Positions 44,509 to 53,791 are shown, counted from the first letter of the stretch. The stretch is 64,000 nucleotides of DNA from Bacillota bacterium (GCA_021287065.1 JAJTBE010000119.1:1-64000); one strand, 5' to 3'. The notes: generated from the sequence alone by a model not told the origin. A program made the numbers and translations.

Positions 44509-46623
44509 TCAATTAGTCAAACCTTTGAGAACCGAATCCGCATCTGTATTTTTTATTTTGTAAATGCTTGCGGCAGCTTCTTCCCGCGTAAGTTTTTTCT
44601 GAGGTTTGAGGAGCCTTGTTGTTCCGAAACATGATTTTATTACAGAAAAATTATTCTGCATATCTTTTGTAAAGGCGAATAAATAGCGGGGACTGATTTT
44701 TTCGGCATCGTCATAATATTTCGAAAGTGAGGCAATGGCAGCTTTAGGATTTTTCATAACCGAAGCTGTTTCTTTCGGACTTATATTGTATTCTATCTGG
44801 CACCTGATATATACCATTTCCTGTCTGGTTATGTTTTTGTCAGGTTCGAACAATCTGCCTGATGATTTCAAGTCGTAACCTGCATCTGCAAGCCCCTGAA
44901 TCCATTCCCAGTCTTTATTGTTTTTGGCAACATCCCTGAATGCAGCTTCGCTGTCTTTTCCCGCAGGCTTTATAAATCCTCCGGTTTGGGAAGGCATATA
45001 TATGTTGTTGGCTTTAACAAGCCATCTGATGTATTGCGCTCTTGTTACAGGAGCCAGAGGTTTAAAGCTTTTGCCTGAATCTTCTGTAATGCCGAGTCTG
45101 GCAAGGGTAATTATCTGTTCCCTGAATGTGCTTTTTTCTATATCATCAAATTTAATCTCTCCGTCCGGACTGATTTTAAGTACATTCTGCAGGTTCTTGG
45201 GCTGGGGTTTTCCTGAAGCTGAAGGGTCTTTTGACAGGGTATGCATTTTATCATCATAATGAGCTGACCCCGGACCTGCTGTGAAATACCATATGCCGAG
45301 TGAAATTCCTATTACTGCAAGCAGAATCAGGATAGAAGGAATCAGCGGAAGTTTTTTATTTTCCGGCAGAGGCTTAGAGAAATCATCCTGTTCTTCATCC
45401 TCTGTTGTAAAATCGGTTGCAGGTTCATACTGCGGCTGCGGTTCAGATATAGAAACCGTTTTTACTGTTCTACGCAGTTCTGTTTTTTCTGCTTTTGGCG
45501 TAGTCTGGGAATAAACCGGCACATTTACCTGAACATAATCGCCTTTGAAAAGATCCATGTCAGGAAGGGGCATTGTTGGGATCGGCGGTTTATATTCAGT
45601 TATTTTTTCTTCTCTGTTATAAAGTGTAGCATCCACAGGTTTTCTCGGTTTGAAAAGCCCCTTTTTGGGTGCCGCCGGAGCAGGAGCCTCATAAAGTTCA
45701 TTTTCAATTTCCTGAGTTTCATTTGAAATATCCTGAATCCGGGGCTTGTTTATATCATCCTTTACATTTACTGTTTGAATCTCCGGATGAATCATCTGAT
45801 TGATGGTTTCATGCTCAGTTACATCACCGGTGGCTGGTTTTTCCTCAGTTATAGTGTCAGAAATCGCCCATGTTTCGTATTTTCCGTCGATAAGATTGAC
45901 AAGAGGTCCGAATATAAGTGAGCAATTGACATTTTTATCAAGCTTTTCAAGAATCAGCAGCACCCGTTTTCCTTCGAGAAAACAAATTCCGGCAGCAATC
46001 ATAAAGAATGGTGCAATAAGGCTCAGAAGGGGAAGAATTGCAGCATGTTCATGTCTGAATACAATATTGAGAACTCCAAAATACATAACATCCAAAAAAG
46101 CCTGAATTGACATAAGTATCAGGCAGAAAGCCAGAACCCGTCTGAAGATTTTTGCTTTTACCGAAGGAATAATTATTAACAGAAGGGTAAAAAAGGAAAG
46201 AAGCAATGTGTTAAAGAAAAATAATACATCAAGACATTTTCTGTGCTCTGTAAAATAGATGAAACTATTGTAAAGCAATATTGCATGCGAAAACCAGAAG
46301 AAAACGGAGATTCCCCCTGTAATTACGGCGTTTGTCCAGTTTCTTTCTTTAGGCAGCCGTTTAAGGTTTTTTCTGACCAGAAGAAAGCATGCAATACCAA
46401 GCCCGATTGCAAACATGCTGAATATTGATGAAGTAACGACGGAAATGGTTCTTGTGCTGTATGATACAATCTCTGAAAGGTATCTTCCGATGATTTCTGC
46501 GGGATTAAATGAAAATCTGATAAATCCTGATTCAATACCTAAAAGCACAGTATCAGTGGCATAAATAAACAAGCCGATAAGAGCGAAGAAAATTCCGTAG
46601 ATTTTCCCCATTTTTATAGTCAT
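44509..46623 (-). CDS. Polytopic membrane protein with C-terminal SLH domains
   Basis: A 704-residue protein. The first ~230 residues hold about six transmembrane helices. A long polar segment follows (about 240-425), with a basic motif GLFKPRKPVD near 325. A seventh helix lies at about 428-448 ('LPLIPSILILLAVIGISLG'). The C-terminal ~230 residues carry SLH-type repeats ('REQIITLARLGITEDSGKSF', 'VTRAQYIRWLVKANNIY', 'FRDVAKNNKDWEWIQGLADAGY', 'ITRQEMVYIRCQ'). With seven helices the SLH part would be on the opposite side of the membrane from the linker. SLH domains bind cell-wall polymers or outer-membrane partners. GGGGGATT precedes the ATG; the gene is divergent from 46748. Confidence 0.8.
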   Translation of the reverse strand: MTIKMGKIYGIFFALIGLFIYATDTVLLGIESGFIRFSFNPAEIIGRYLSEIVSYSTRTISVVTSSIFSMFAIGLGIACFLLVRKNLKRLPKERNWTNAVITGGISVFFWFSHAILLYNSFIYFTEHRKCLDVLFFFNTLLLSFFTLLLIIIPSVKAKIFRRVLAFCLILMSIQAFLDVMYFGVLNIVFRHEHAAILPLLSLIAPFFMIAAGICFLEGKRVLLILEKLDKNVNCSLIFGPLVNLIDGKYETWAISDTITEEKPATGDVTEHETINQMIHPEIQTVNVKDDINKPRIQDISNETQEIENELYEAPAPAAPKKGLFKPRKPVDATLYNREEKITEYKPPIPTMPLPDMDLFKGDYVQVNVPVYSQTTPKAEKTELRRTVKTVSISEPQPQYEPATDFTTEDEEQDDFSKPLPENKKLPLIPSILILLAVIGISLGIWYFTAGPGSAHYDDKMHTLSKDPSASGKPQPKNLQNVLKISPDGEIKFDDIEKSTFREQIITLARLGITEDSGKSFKPLAPVTRAQYIRWLVKANNIYMPSQTGGFIKPAGKDSEAAFRDVAKNNKDWEWIQGLADAGYDLKSSGRLFEPDKNITRQEMVYIRCQIEYNISPKETASVMKNPKAAIASLSKYYDDAEKISPRYLFAFTKDMQNNFSVIKSCFGTTRLLKPQKKLTREEAAASIYKIKNTDADSVLKGLTN

Positions 46624-46747
46624 AATAATCCCCCGGGAATCTCTGGAATGAATACTTCTGGAAAATTAGATATAACCGGGATATTTCCTTTAAATAAATA
46701 TAGGAAGAATGCCGATAAAACCTGTATTAAGGGAGAGAGGTAGCTGC

Positions 46748-47779
46748 TTGCAGAATAAACAGAAACCAGAACCGAAAAAAAAGAAAAAATCTGTTCTTAT
46801 TCCTGTGATTATTGTTGTTGCTGTTGTTGCAGCCATTGTTGCAGTAATAGTTAAAGTTTCTCCAAAAAGTCTTGGGCTTATTAAGAACAGTAAAATTGCC
46901 AAAAACAAATCCGGAAAAGCAAATCTGAAAACTCCGGGAAAAGTTGGTATTGATTCTATAAAAAAGCCCTTTTCGAAGTCGAAAACAGTAACGGTTAAGC
47001 AGCTTAACCGTGAAATTGAAACATTTGCAGCAACCCTTGAAAAATCGAAGATAAAGAAGGACCAGTTTTTAAAGTTTGCCGGAGATTTCAACATAGCTCC
47101 AACCGATGACAACTTCAGAAAATACATCAGGGCGGCGCTAATATTCGAAGCTACCAGGGATGCAGGCCTTTGGCATATACAGTGGAAAATTACCGACAAG
47201 GAGCCTAACTCGGATCATATCTGGGCGCAATGGAAAAAGAGTCCCTGCAGTGATCTGCTGAAAATACCTACCGCTTATGCTGAATGTGATGAGATTTCCG
47301 CCCTTTTTGCCTTTCTTATGAGGAAAAACGGAAACCTGAATACCGGATTATACTGGCCCACAAAAAATCATACAGTCGCAGTCTGGAAACTTAAATCTGT
47401 TGAAGGGAAAGAAGTAAGGGTTGTGATTCCCACAACGCAGATTTTTCTGAATAATCGGGGACTTTTCGGAACAAACCGGTTTGACCCCTACAAACAGAAA
47501 GAAATTTATGATTACACAAGGGAGGATGCTTCGTTATCCACGCCTCTTCCCGCGGAACTTGCAAATTTCTTTATTATGCAGATATACAAATACGGCGGAG
47601 CTTCGGAAGATACTCTGCAGTATCTCAGGGGAGTCCGGGAAGCAATCTGGGTGGGAACTGATTTTCAGAGTGATGCCAAAAAAGAACTGGAATCAACTCT
47701 TGCAAATTACAGGCAGAACAACGCTGATCCCGCTGATATCAGAGCACTGGAATACTTCCGGGATGAATTTCTGAGATAG
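46748..47779 (+). CDS. Membrane-anchored transglutaminase-like protein
   Basis: About 343 residues from a TTG at 46748, which has GGGAGAGG at 7 bases; an ATG at 46709 has its only purine run too close. After a Lys-rich start comes one transmembrane helix (about 17-38), then an Arg/Lys-rich linker. The C-terminal domain has a possible Cys-His-Asp set: 'YAECDEISALFAFLMR' (Cys near 179), 'KNHTVAVW' (His near 207) and 'NRFDPY' (Asp near 245). This order and spacing resemble transglutaminase-like/cysteine-peptidase folds, but I have no family match, so the activity is an inference. The gene is convergent with 47783. Confidence 0.55.
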   Translation: MQNKQKPEPKKKKKSVLIPVIIVVAVVAAIVAVIVKVSPKSLGLIKNSKIAKNKSGKANLKTPGKVGIDSIKKPFSKSKTVTVKQLNREIETFAATLEKSKIKKDQFLKFAGDFNIAPTDDNFRKYIRAALIFEATRDAGLWHIQWKITDKEPNSDHIWAQWKKSPCSDLLKIPTAYAECDEISALFAFLMRKNGNLNTGLYWPTKNHTVAVWKLKSVEGKEVRVVIPTTQIFLNNRGLFGTNRFDPYKQKEIYDYTREDASLSTPLPAELANFFIMQIYKYGGASEDTLQYLRGVREAIWVGTDFQSDAKKELESTLANYRQNNADPADIRALEYFRDEFLR

Positions 47780-47782
47780 TGA

Positions 47783-48772
47783 TTAAAGCTTTTCCCTTAC
47801 ACTGTTGAGAATTCCCGATCTCATAAATTCCGTAGCCTGTGCCAATGCTGTTTCCTGATGTTCTTCATATAATTTCAGCATTTTTCCCGCTTCTTTTTCA
47901 AATCCGTTTTCATGAAGCCATTCGTAAGCGATGAATTTATCCTGGGCAATTCCGAAGGTGTTTACCAGATCTGTGATTGCTTCAACATCCTTTTTCTCAA
48001 ATCCGAAAACATCCTGAGCGGAATTCATAGCATAAAGCAGTTCTCTCACACACTTTCTGTCTTCATGAAAGGCATGGGGATCCCTGTGGTTCATGCTGGT
48101 TTTTTCTGTTTCGTCCAAAAGTGAAAGAATATGGTTTTTCACTTTCTTTTCACCTGATGCTTCGATCTGTCCGGGAGATTCTTCCTTTGCCGGTTTGGGA
48201 TGGCTCAGAAAATCAAGGGATTTATCCATTCCCTCGTTTCTGAAATCATGGTAAACTTCCATGAATTTATCAGCTTGTTTTTCTTTGTATTTCTTCAGTT
48301 TCTGCTCAACGGCAAAAGGAAGCTTCCCTTTGGGGGAAATAGCCGCTGTCTCGTTCTCAATTACTGAAACATCTTTGTATTTGCCAAGCTTTCCCGCTAA
48401 TCTGGTTATCCTGTTCATTGATTTTTCCAGCTTTTCTTCTTTGTATGAACCGCTGAAAGCTTCAACTACAGGCTGAAACGCTCTTATAAGGCGGCGTATG
48501 TTGGACCTGTCCACTTCCTCCGGAGTCGGATTTTTACCGAGCTGTTTTATGGACTCTTCAAAAGCATCAAGTGCCGGAAACAGCTTTGAACTCAGCGCCG
48601 GATATACAGGTCCCGTATCATCGGATCTGCTGCTGGACGAGGGAAGTGCCTGATAAATATCGCTTACTCCTTCGAGAAAAAACTGTTTTTCAGCTTTTTC
48701 CGTCTGCCTTGCTCCCTGGCTTTGATCCATCCATGTATTTGTAATCCTGAATCCACCCGAATCTATAATCAT
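47783..48772 (-). CDS. CHAD-like domain protein
   Basis: A 329-residue helical, charged protein without a signal peptide. Two halves resemble the duplicated CHAD helical bundle: 'VDRSNIRRLIRAFQPVVEAF' with 'GKLGKYKDVSV', and 'HAFHEDRKCVRELLYAMN' with 'VNTFGIAQDKFIAYEWL'. CHAD domains bind polyphosphate through conserved basic residues. The match is to pattern only, and the His/Arg content is lower than in typical members. CAGGAGT precedes the ATG. It is divergent from the deoC-like gene. Confidence 0.6.
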   Translation of the reverse strand: MIIDSGGFRITNTWMDQSQGARQTEKAEKQFFLEGVSDIYQALPSSSSRSDDTGPVYPALSSKLFPALDAFEESIKQLGKNPTPEEVDRSNIRRLIRAFQPVVEAFSGSYKEEKLEKSMNRITRLAGKLGKYKDVSVIENETAAISPKGKLPFAVEQKLKKYKEKQADKFMEVYHDFRNEGMDKSLDFLSHPKPAKEESPGQIEASGEKKVKNHILSLLDETEKTSMNHRDPHAFHEDRKCVRELLYAMNSAQDVFGFEKKDVEAITDLVNTFGIAQDKFIAYEWLHENGFEKEAGKMLKLYEEHQETALAQATEFMRSGILNSVREKL

Positions 48773-48926
48773 TCCATACTCCTGCCGTTATTTTTTCTTA
48801 ATATATTTTAACTCAAAAACATCTTATGGTAAATTATGTTATTGTAACAAAAATGTTAATTATTACGGAGGGAAATAACATTCTTTGGTGAAAATTAAAC
48901 CGATTAAAAATAGATGAGGTGATCTT

Positions 48927-50357
48927 GTGGATCTTGAAAACCTGGTAGAGAAAATAACCCGGGAAGTTATGAGTTCAATGAAAGGCAGCCAGCCTTCATC
49001 AGCTTCAGCTCCCGCTGCATATAAAACGATGGTTCAGTCTGCTGCTCCATCAGCCGGAAATGGTACGGCAGTGCTTCTTTGCGGAAGCGCATCAGTAGAT
49101 CCTGTTGTTCTGAAGGATGCTGTTTCGTATCTTCGCAAAATTAATTTGAAGGTCACCCTTGCAGTGGCTCCTGGTGCATCTCCCATATCCATGGATGACC
49201 TCACCGTCATCCGCTGCGGATATACAAACGATTGCTCAGCTACTTTAAGAGGCGCCGGAACTGCAGTGGTTCTTATACCTGACATTGCAACAGCATCAAG
49301 ACTTGCCAACCTTATGTGCGACAGATTCGATATTGAATCGGCAGTTGCAGCCCTTGAATCGGGTAAACAGGTTTGGGCTCTCAATGTTATGGGAGCCGTC
49401 AATTCGAAAATTTCCGGAAAGGTTCAGTCTTTCCTCAGCGAAATTGAAGGCTACGGCGTAAAAGTAATAAAAACAGACAGTCTGATTCCTCAGGCTGCTC
49501 CCATCGCTTCAGTGGCAGCATCAGCTCCCTCAGCGCCTTCCGCTCCCAAAGCATCAGCCTGCTCCCAGAAACATAACGGCGACTGCGCCGGTTGCGGACA
49601 TTGCTCCCAGTTTATTTCAGAATCAGTTAAAAATGTTGTAAGTTCAGGCGCCGACCGTGTTTCATCAGCCCCTGGAATCAACAATGTTGAAAGAGATATA
49701 GGAAAACTTATCGACCATACCCTTCTTAAAGCAGATGCAACCAAAGAAGAAGTTCTCAAACTCTGTGAAGAGGCAAGAAAACATCTGTTTGCATCGGTTT
49801 GTATCAACCCCTCATTTGTAGGCCTTGCATACGATTGCTTAAAAGGCTCTCCCGTAAAGGTCTGTACGGTTATCGGATTCCCTCTGGGCGTAACCACCAG
49901 TATGGTTAAATCAATGGAAACCAGAGATGCCGTGGCAGCAGGGGCTGACGAAATCGATATGGTTATCAATGTAGGCGCTCTGAAAGCCGGAGATCTGGAT
50001 CTGGTAAGAAGAGATATCGAAGCAGTGGTTAATGCATCACAGGGCAGAATCGTTAAGGTTATCATCGAGGCAGCCCTCCTCAATGACGAAGAGAAGATCA
50101 AAGCCTGCCAGCTTTCAAAACAGGCAGGAGCCGACTTTGTTAAAACATCCACAGGATTTGGTCCCGGTGGGGCAACAGCCCACGATGTGGCACTTATGCG
50201 CCAGACAGTAGGCAAATATATGGGTGTCAAAGCTTCAGGCGGAATCAGGGATTATGAAACCGCACAGAAAATGGTTGATGCCGGCGCCACCAGAATCGGA
50301 GCTTCAGCCAGCGTGGCTATCGTAAAAGGTGAAAAGGACAAAGGCGGCGGATATTAA
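48927..50357 (+). CDS. deoC: Deoxyribose-phosphate aldolase fused to a microcompartment-type N-terminal region
   Basis: A 476-residue protein. The C-terminal ~225 residues are a full DERA: '[20 protein letters not shown]', '[12 protein letters not shown]', '[12 protein letters not shown]', '[11 protein letters not shown]' and the Schiff-base Lys in '[11 protein letters not shown]'. The N-terminus is a short amphipathic helix ([18 protein letters not shown]) and an Ala/Ser/Pro linker, the form of bacterial-microcompartment encapsulation peptides. Residues about 45-185 look flavoprotein-like ('[20 protein letters not shown]', '[13 protein letters not shown]'). A linker with C-x7-C-x2-C-x2-C ([15 protein letters not shown]) joins the halves. 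The start is GTG with GAGGTGAT upstream. No shell genes are in the window. Confidence 0.92.
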   Translation: MDLENLVEKITREVMSSMKGSQPSSASAPAAYKTMVQSAAPSAGNGTAVLLCGSASVDPVVLKDAVSYLRKINLKVTLAVAPGASPISMDDLTVIRCGYTNDCSATLRGAGTAVVLIPDIATASRLANLMCDRFDIESAVAALESGKQVWALNVMGAVNSKISGKVQSFLSEIEGYGVKVIKTDSLIPQAAPIASVAASAPSAPSAPKASACSQKHNGDCAGCGHCSQFISESVKNVVSSGADRVSSAPGINNVERDIGKLIDHTLLKADATKEEVLKLCEEARKHLFASVCINPSFVGLAYDCLKGSPVKVCTVIGFPLGVTTSMVKSMETRDAVAAGADEIDMVINVGALKAGDLDLVRRDIEAVVNASQGRIVKVIIEAALLNDEEKIKACQLSKQAGADFVKTSTGFGPGGATAHDVALMRQTVGKYMGVKASGGIRDYETAQKMVDAGATRIGASASVAIVKGEKDKGGGY

Positions 50358-50399
50358 TCCGTTGGATTATCGAATAATTAAGTCGTAAAGACTCATTAT

Positions 50400-50447
50400 A
50401 TAAAACAGGCTGTTCACAGAATTATCCGGAACAGCCTGTTTATTTTC
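50400..50447. terminator. Bidirectional terminator between deoC and the glycosyltransferase gene
   Basis: AACAGGCTGTTC (50404-50415) and GAACAGCCTGTT (50429-50440) form a perfect 12-bp stem flanked by A-rich and T-rich ends. It can serve both convergent genes. Confidence 0.85.
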
Positions 50448-50452
50448 GGAAT

Positions 50453-52402
50453 TCAGTGCTTTTTGATTATTTCTCCTGCAGGACCTGTCATGTCATCTTT
50501 TTCACCGGGCCTTCTCTGCATTCTCCTCAGAGTGTTTTCGTAATCGGCGTCTTTTTCATCACTGCCTGAATTACCGGAAGGTTGGAGATAATAAATATAT
50601 ATGATTCTCCCTGCACTTAAGTTGAAAGATGAAATCTGCTTTAAATTCCTGCATGATATTTGTCTGATCATTCTCTCAGTCTGATCCTGTTCTCCGTCTT
50701 TAATACCGGTAATTAAAATAACAGGGTAGGAGGTAAGAATTTTTATCGGTGTTTCCCAATCGCTGTCAAATGAGTAAATAAAAATATCATCCAGCTTCAT
50801 AAACTCCCTTGTTACTTCATACATCTGACGGTCAATTTCACCCGGTCCTGTAACGGAATATCTGAATCCGGAGCTATGCCATGCAAGAACCGGCACAGGG
50901 TTGTCCCCCATCAGATCTGCAACGGGTATTCTTGCCTTTTCCACTGAATCCATTACATCTCTTAGATGGTAGTCTGTAGTATCCGGAACAACATTTCGGC
51001 TCAGGGCAAAAGCTTTTTCCAATACCGGATTGAGACCACCGGCGAAAGCGAAACTATTGGTTAGTGGATACAGAATGTTTAATGCGGCTGAGATAGCAAC
51101 CAGAACAATCACAATAATTCCCGCAGGCTTCGCCGGTTTGACATTTATAAAAGCCAAAACAGATAGCGGAATAATCAGATAATGGATATAGTAAACCGCA
51201 GCGTGTGCAAGAAAAGCATGTCCGGCAAGCCCTGTGATGCCGGCAGCAAGAATCAGCATTACATCCCATTTTTTATCATGGTTGTTTCTGAAGATCATAA
51301 ATAAACCGAAAGCTGCAAGCAAAAGAAGAATGATTCCAAAGTGTTTCAGTAGAAATACATAATTTATCAAACTTACAAAAAACAATGGAAGTCCCGATTT
51401 CTGCGAAGCTGTGGATGCAAGACCGCCATGAACGCTCATTTTGAAAATGACGCCTTTTACAGCCCATATATAATAGATACCCGTCCCCAATGCAGCTATT
51501 GAAAGTGATCTTAATACATTCATCATTGAAGTTACCGATTCGGAAGCGCAGCCCTGAAAGAGTTTTTCCCTTCGAACCGGGCTTATATATGTAAATAAAA
51601 ATGTTGCTGCTGAAATGACTGCAATAACCGGTATTCCGTAAACCGGCACAGGATTGTTTGTTTCTATTGAAAGACCCAATGATTTTGCATGCAGAATTAT
51701 CCCAATCCCTGATATTGTGTAAAGAAACACAGGTATTGCAACTGCAGTGAAGCTTTTTCCGCATTTTCCCTTTGAATAAACTGAATAAACGGAGTAAATA
51801 AGAAAAGCCGGCAGGATGAAGAAAACAGAGGGCTGCTTTGCAAGCATAGCCAAAGCAAATGTGAAGCCGAATAGAATGGAATATAACTGATTTTTGAATC
51901 TGCCGGTTTTCAGGAGAAAAAATAAAGCCAGTGCAACAAAAGCAGCCTGTGGCATTTCGAGCAGATAACTGTGGGTAAGTTCAAGTGTAACATGTGAAAA
52001 AGCGGCTGTAATCAGCGTCAGTATGCCGCATAATTTTCCACCGATAAGCCTGCCTGTGAGAAAAGATGCGAGAAGAAAAATAAATGTGAAGATATATGTG
52101 GTTGAAAATGCATTTTTTATATTAAACCCAGAGAGTTTATAAACTCCCATAGTTGTCCAGTATAGCAGCGGAGGATACTCAAGGCTTATTTCCCCTGAAT
52201 CGGTTTCCCCCTCGGTATCTCCGTCTTTGTCAGAAACCGTATTGTAATACTGGTTGGCGTTCATCAGGTGGAATGGTGCATCCATATATGGCGGAGCATT
52301 ATTTTTCGTAATAAAATTATGGTTCAAATAAAATACCATTACTGCTATTATAAAAAACAGTGCAATGTCCCATTTTTCTGATAAAAATTTCTTAATAGAC
52401 AT
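50453..52402 (-). CDS. Polytopic glycosyltransferase, GT39/ArnT-like
   Basis: About 649 residues from the ATG at 52402. I reject a longer frame to 52456 because it runs through the terminator hairpin of the preceding gene. After one helix comes a first extracytoplasmic loop with acidic residues ('PPYMDAPFHLMNANQYY', 'EISLEYPPLLYWTTMGVYKL'), as in GT-C enzymes that use lipid-linked sugars. About ten further hydrophobic helices and a ~160-residue soluble C-terminal region follow. It probably transfers sugar from a polyprenyl-phosphate donor to an envelope target. The acceptor is unknown. Confidence 0.78.
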   Translation of the reverse strand: MSIKKFLSEKWDIALFFIIAVMVFYLNHNFITKNNAPPYMDAPFHLMNANQYYNTVSDKDGDTEGETDSGEISLEYPPLLYWTTMGVYKLSGFNIKNAFSTTYIFTFIFLLASFLTGRLIGGKLCGILTLITAAFSHVTLELTHSYLLEMPQAAFVALALFFLLKTGRFKNQLYSILFGFTFALAMLAKQPSVFFILPAFLIYSVYSVYSKGKCGKSFTAVAIPVFLYTISGIGIILHAKSLGLSIETNNPVPVYGIPVIAVISAATFLFTYISPVRREKLFQGCASESVTSMMNVLRSLSIAALGTGIYYIWAVKGVIFKMSVHGGLASTASQKSGLPLFFVSLINYVFLLKHFGIILLLLAAFGLFMIFRNNHDKKWDVMLILAAGITGLAGHAFLAHAAVYYIHYLIIPLSVLAFINVKPAKPAGIIVIVLVAISAALNILYPLTNSFAFAGGLNPVLEKAFALSRNVVPDTTDYHLRDVMDSVEKARIPVADLMGDNPVPVLAWHSSGFRYSVTGPGEIDRQMYEVTREFMKLDDIFIYSFDSDWETPIKILTSYPVILITGIKDGEQDQTERMIRQISCRNLKQISSFNLSAGRIIYIYYLQPSGNSGSDEKDADYENTLRRMQRRPGEKDDMTGPAGEIIKKH

Positions 52403-52412
52403 AAAAAGCCTG

Positions 52413-52443
52413 TAAATAAAAGAGAACCGCTTCTGCGGTTCTC
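52413..52443 (-). terminator. Terminator of the Met/Gly-rich protein gene
   Basis: GAGAACCGC (52422-52430) and GCGGTTCTC (52435-52443) form a perfect 9-bp stem. Read leftwards TTTTATTT follows. Confidence 0.85.
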
Positions 52444-52468
52444 CGTATGTTAACATTGGATATTCTTA

Positions 52469-53479
52469 TTAGTAACCATACATTCCTGCATAGTTCATAG
52501 CGCCGCCGAATACTCCCATAAGTGAGTTCTGCCACATAGGATCGCCCCATATTCCATAGCCGCCCATCATACCTGACTGCTGGCTCATTCCGAAGGGGTA
52601 GAACATCTGCATTCCGGGGAAGCCCATCATGCCCATTCCGTTCATTCCTCTGACACCGCCCATAGCACCGACTCCGCCGGCCATAAGGGTGTTCTGACCT
52701 GTGGTGGCTCCTGTGCCGCCCTGATCTCTTGCATACATTTTTTCGAATGTTGATTCGTCCATACCGTATTTTTCTTTGATCTGCTTGAGTGCATCGTCAA
52801 ATTTCATGTCGCCTTTATCAAGGACATTGTTGCCGTTTCCGTCTGAAATAAGTACGTTGCCTGTAGCAGTGTTGACGAGTGATTTCTTGCCGTCGATGTC
52901 TTTAACTTCAGCCTGAATACCGTATTTCTCGGAGAGCTGTTTTTTAAGGTCATCGGGCTGTACATTCTTGCCGTCTTTAAGGAGTGAGTTGACTGCCATA
53001 AGTTCGCCGGGGAACATTTTGTATTTCTTATCCTGACCCATACCTGTTCCGGCTACTTCGATGGTGTTGTCCATAACAGCCATTCCGCCCATACCTGACA
53101 TACCGAGCATGCCCATAGCCTGTGGTCCGGGCATCATCATGCTGGCGCCCATCATTCCACCGTACATTCCCATCTGGCCATACATTCCGCTAACACCCAT
53201 GCCCATTCCGACTCCCATACCGGAGCCCATTCCCATGCCCATTCCGCTATACATTCCGGCGAGTCCTGAAACTCCACCGCTAATGCCGGCCCAACCCATA
53301 CCAAGGTTGAAATTGATATTCATATTGAGGCCCTGGGATACACCCATAGCGGGCATTGCCTGCATAGGCATCATAGGAGCGCCTATTGCCATCGCACCAT
53401 ATAATGACTGAGACTGCATTCTTGCATAGTCAGCATTGATCATCTGAGACATCGCAGCGGCATTTGCCATTCCTGTCAT
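52469..53479 (-). CDS. Methionine/glycine-rich protein with an EF-hand-like loop
   Basis: A 336-residue protein with no recognised family. The ATG at 53479 has GAGGTGAT at 5 bases. Residues ~1-145 and ~265-336 are Met/Gly/Ala/Pro-rich with MGMG-type runs. Between them lies a normal globular segment with 'LKKQLSEKYGIQAEVKDI' and a loop D-G-N-G-N-N-V-L-D-K-G-D that fits an EF-hand or dockerin-like calcium site, followed by a helix. No signal peptide or membrane helix. It has its own terminator and stands between two membrane glycosyltransferase genes. Confidence 0.75.
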   Translation of the reverse strand: MTGMANAAAMSQMINADYARMQSQSLYGAMAIGAPMMPMQAMPAMGVSQGLNMNINFNLGMGWAGISGGVSGLAGMYSGMGMGMGSGMGVGMGMGVSGMYGQMGMYGGMMGASMMMPGPQAMGMLGMSGMGGMAVMDNTIEVAGTGMGQDKKYKMFPGELMAVNSLLKDGKNVQPDDLKKQLSEKYGIQAEVKDIDGKKSLVNTATGNVLISDGNGNNVLDKGDMKFDDALKQIKEKYGMDESTFEKMYARDQGGTGATTGQNTLMAGGVGAMGGVRGMNGMGMMGFPGMQMFYPFGMSQQSGMMGGYGIWGDPMWQNSLMGVFGGAMNYAGMYGY

Positions 53480-53693
53480 TTGTATCACCTCGAAATTATT
53501 TTTTATCTTTGTATTATTATCCCACGCACATAGACGCAAGTAAATACCCATGATTCATGATTTTACTTCCGGGTTTCAGTTAAAGTATTGTAAAAAAAAT
53601 CTTACAAATGCTTGATATTATGCAGATTTCTTTACTTTTTGCAGATTGTGTCCAAACTGGCTTTCAAAAAAATTAATAAAAGTTAAAAAAAAA

Positions 53694-53722
53694 TTGTTAC
53701 AAAATTATTAATTTTGTAACAA
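53694..53722. promoter_or_regulatory. Perfect 13-bp inverted repeat, putative operator
   Basis: TTGTTACAAAATT and AATTTTGTAACAA are exact inverses around ATT. It lies about 215 bases upstream of the Met/Gly-rich gene and just outside the terminator at 53731. No T run follows a hairpin here in the useful direction, so a protein-binding site is as likely as an RNA hairpin. Confidence 0.5.
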
Positions 53723-53730
53723 AAATCATG

Positions 53731-53772
53731 AAAAAAACTGCCGTCAGTCATGTGATTGTCCGGCAGTTTTTT
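53731..53772 (-). terminator. Terminator of the GT87-like gene
   Basis: AAAACTGCCG (53734-53743) and CGGCAGTTTT (53761-53770) form a 10-bp stem with a 17-base loop. Read leftwards seven T residues end it; it could also work rightwards. Confidence 0.75.
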
Positions 53773-53791
53773 GTAATAATTCCTGTGGTAT

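Larger units (their letters stand above)
53480..53791. other. AT-rich intergenic region upstream of the Met/Gly-rich gene
   Basis: No gene is visible. It carries a perfect 13-bp palindrome and the terminator of the upstream glycosyltransferase gene, listed separately. Confidence 0.5.

Noticed and set aside
52403-52456. Longer N-terminus for the GT39-like enzyme
   Set aside because: It covers the terminator hairpin of the preceding gene. The ATG at 52402 starts just before the first membrane region.
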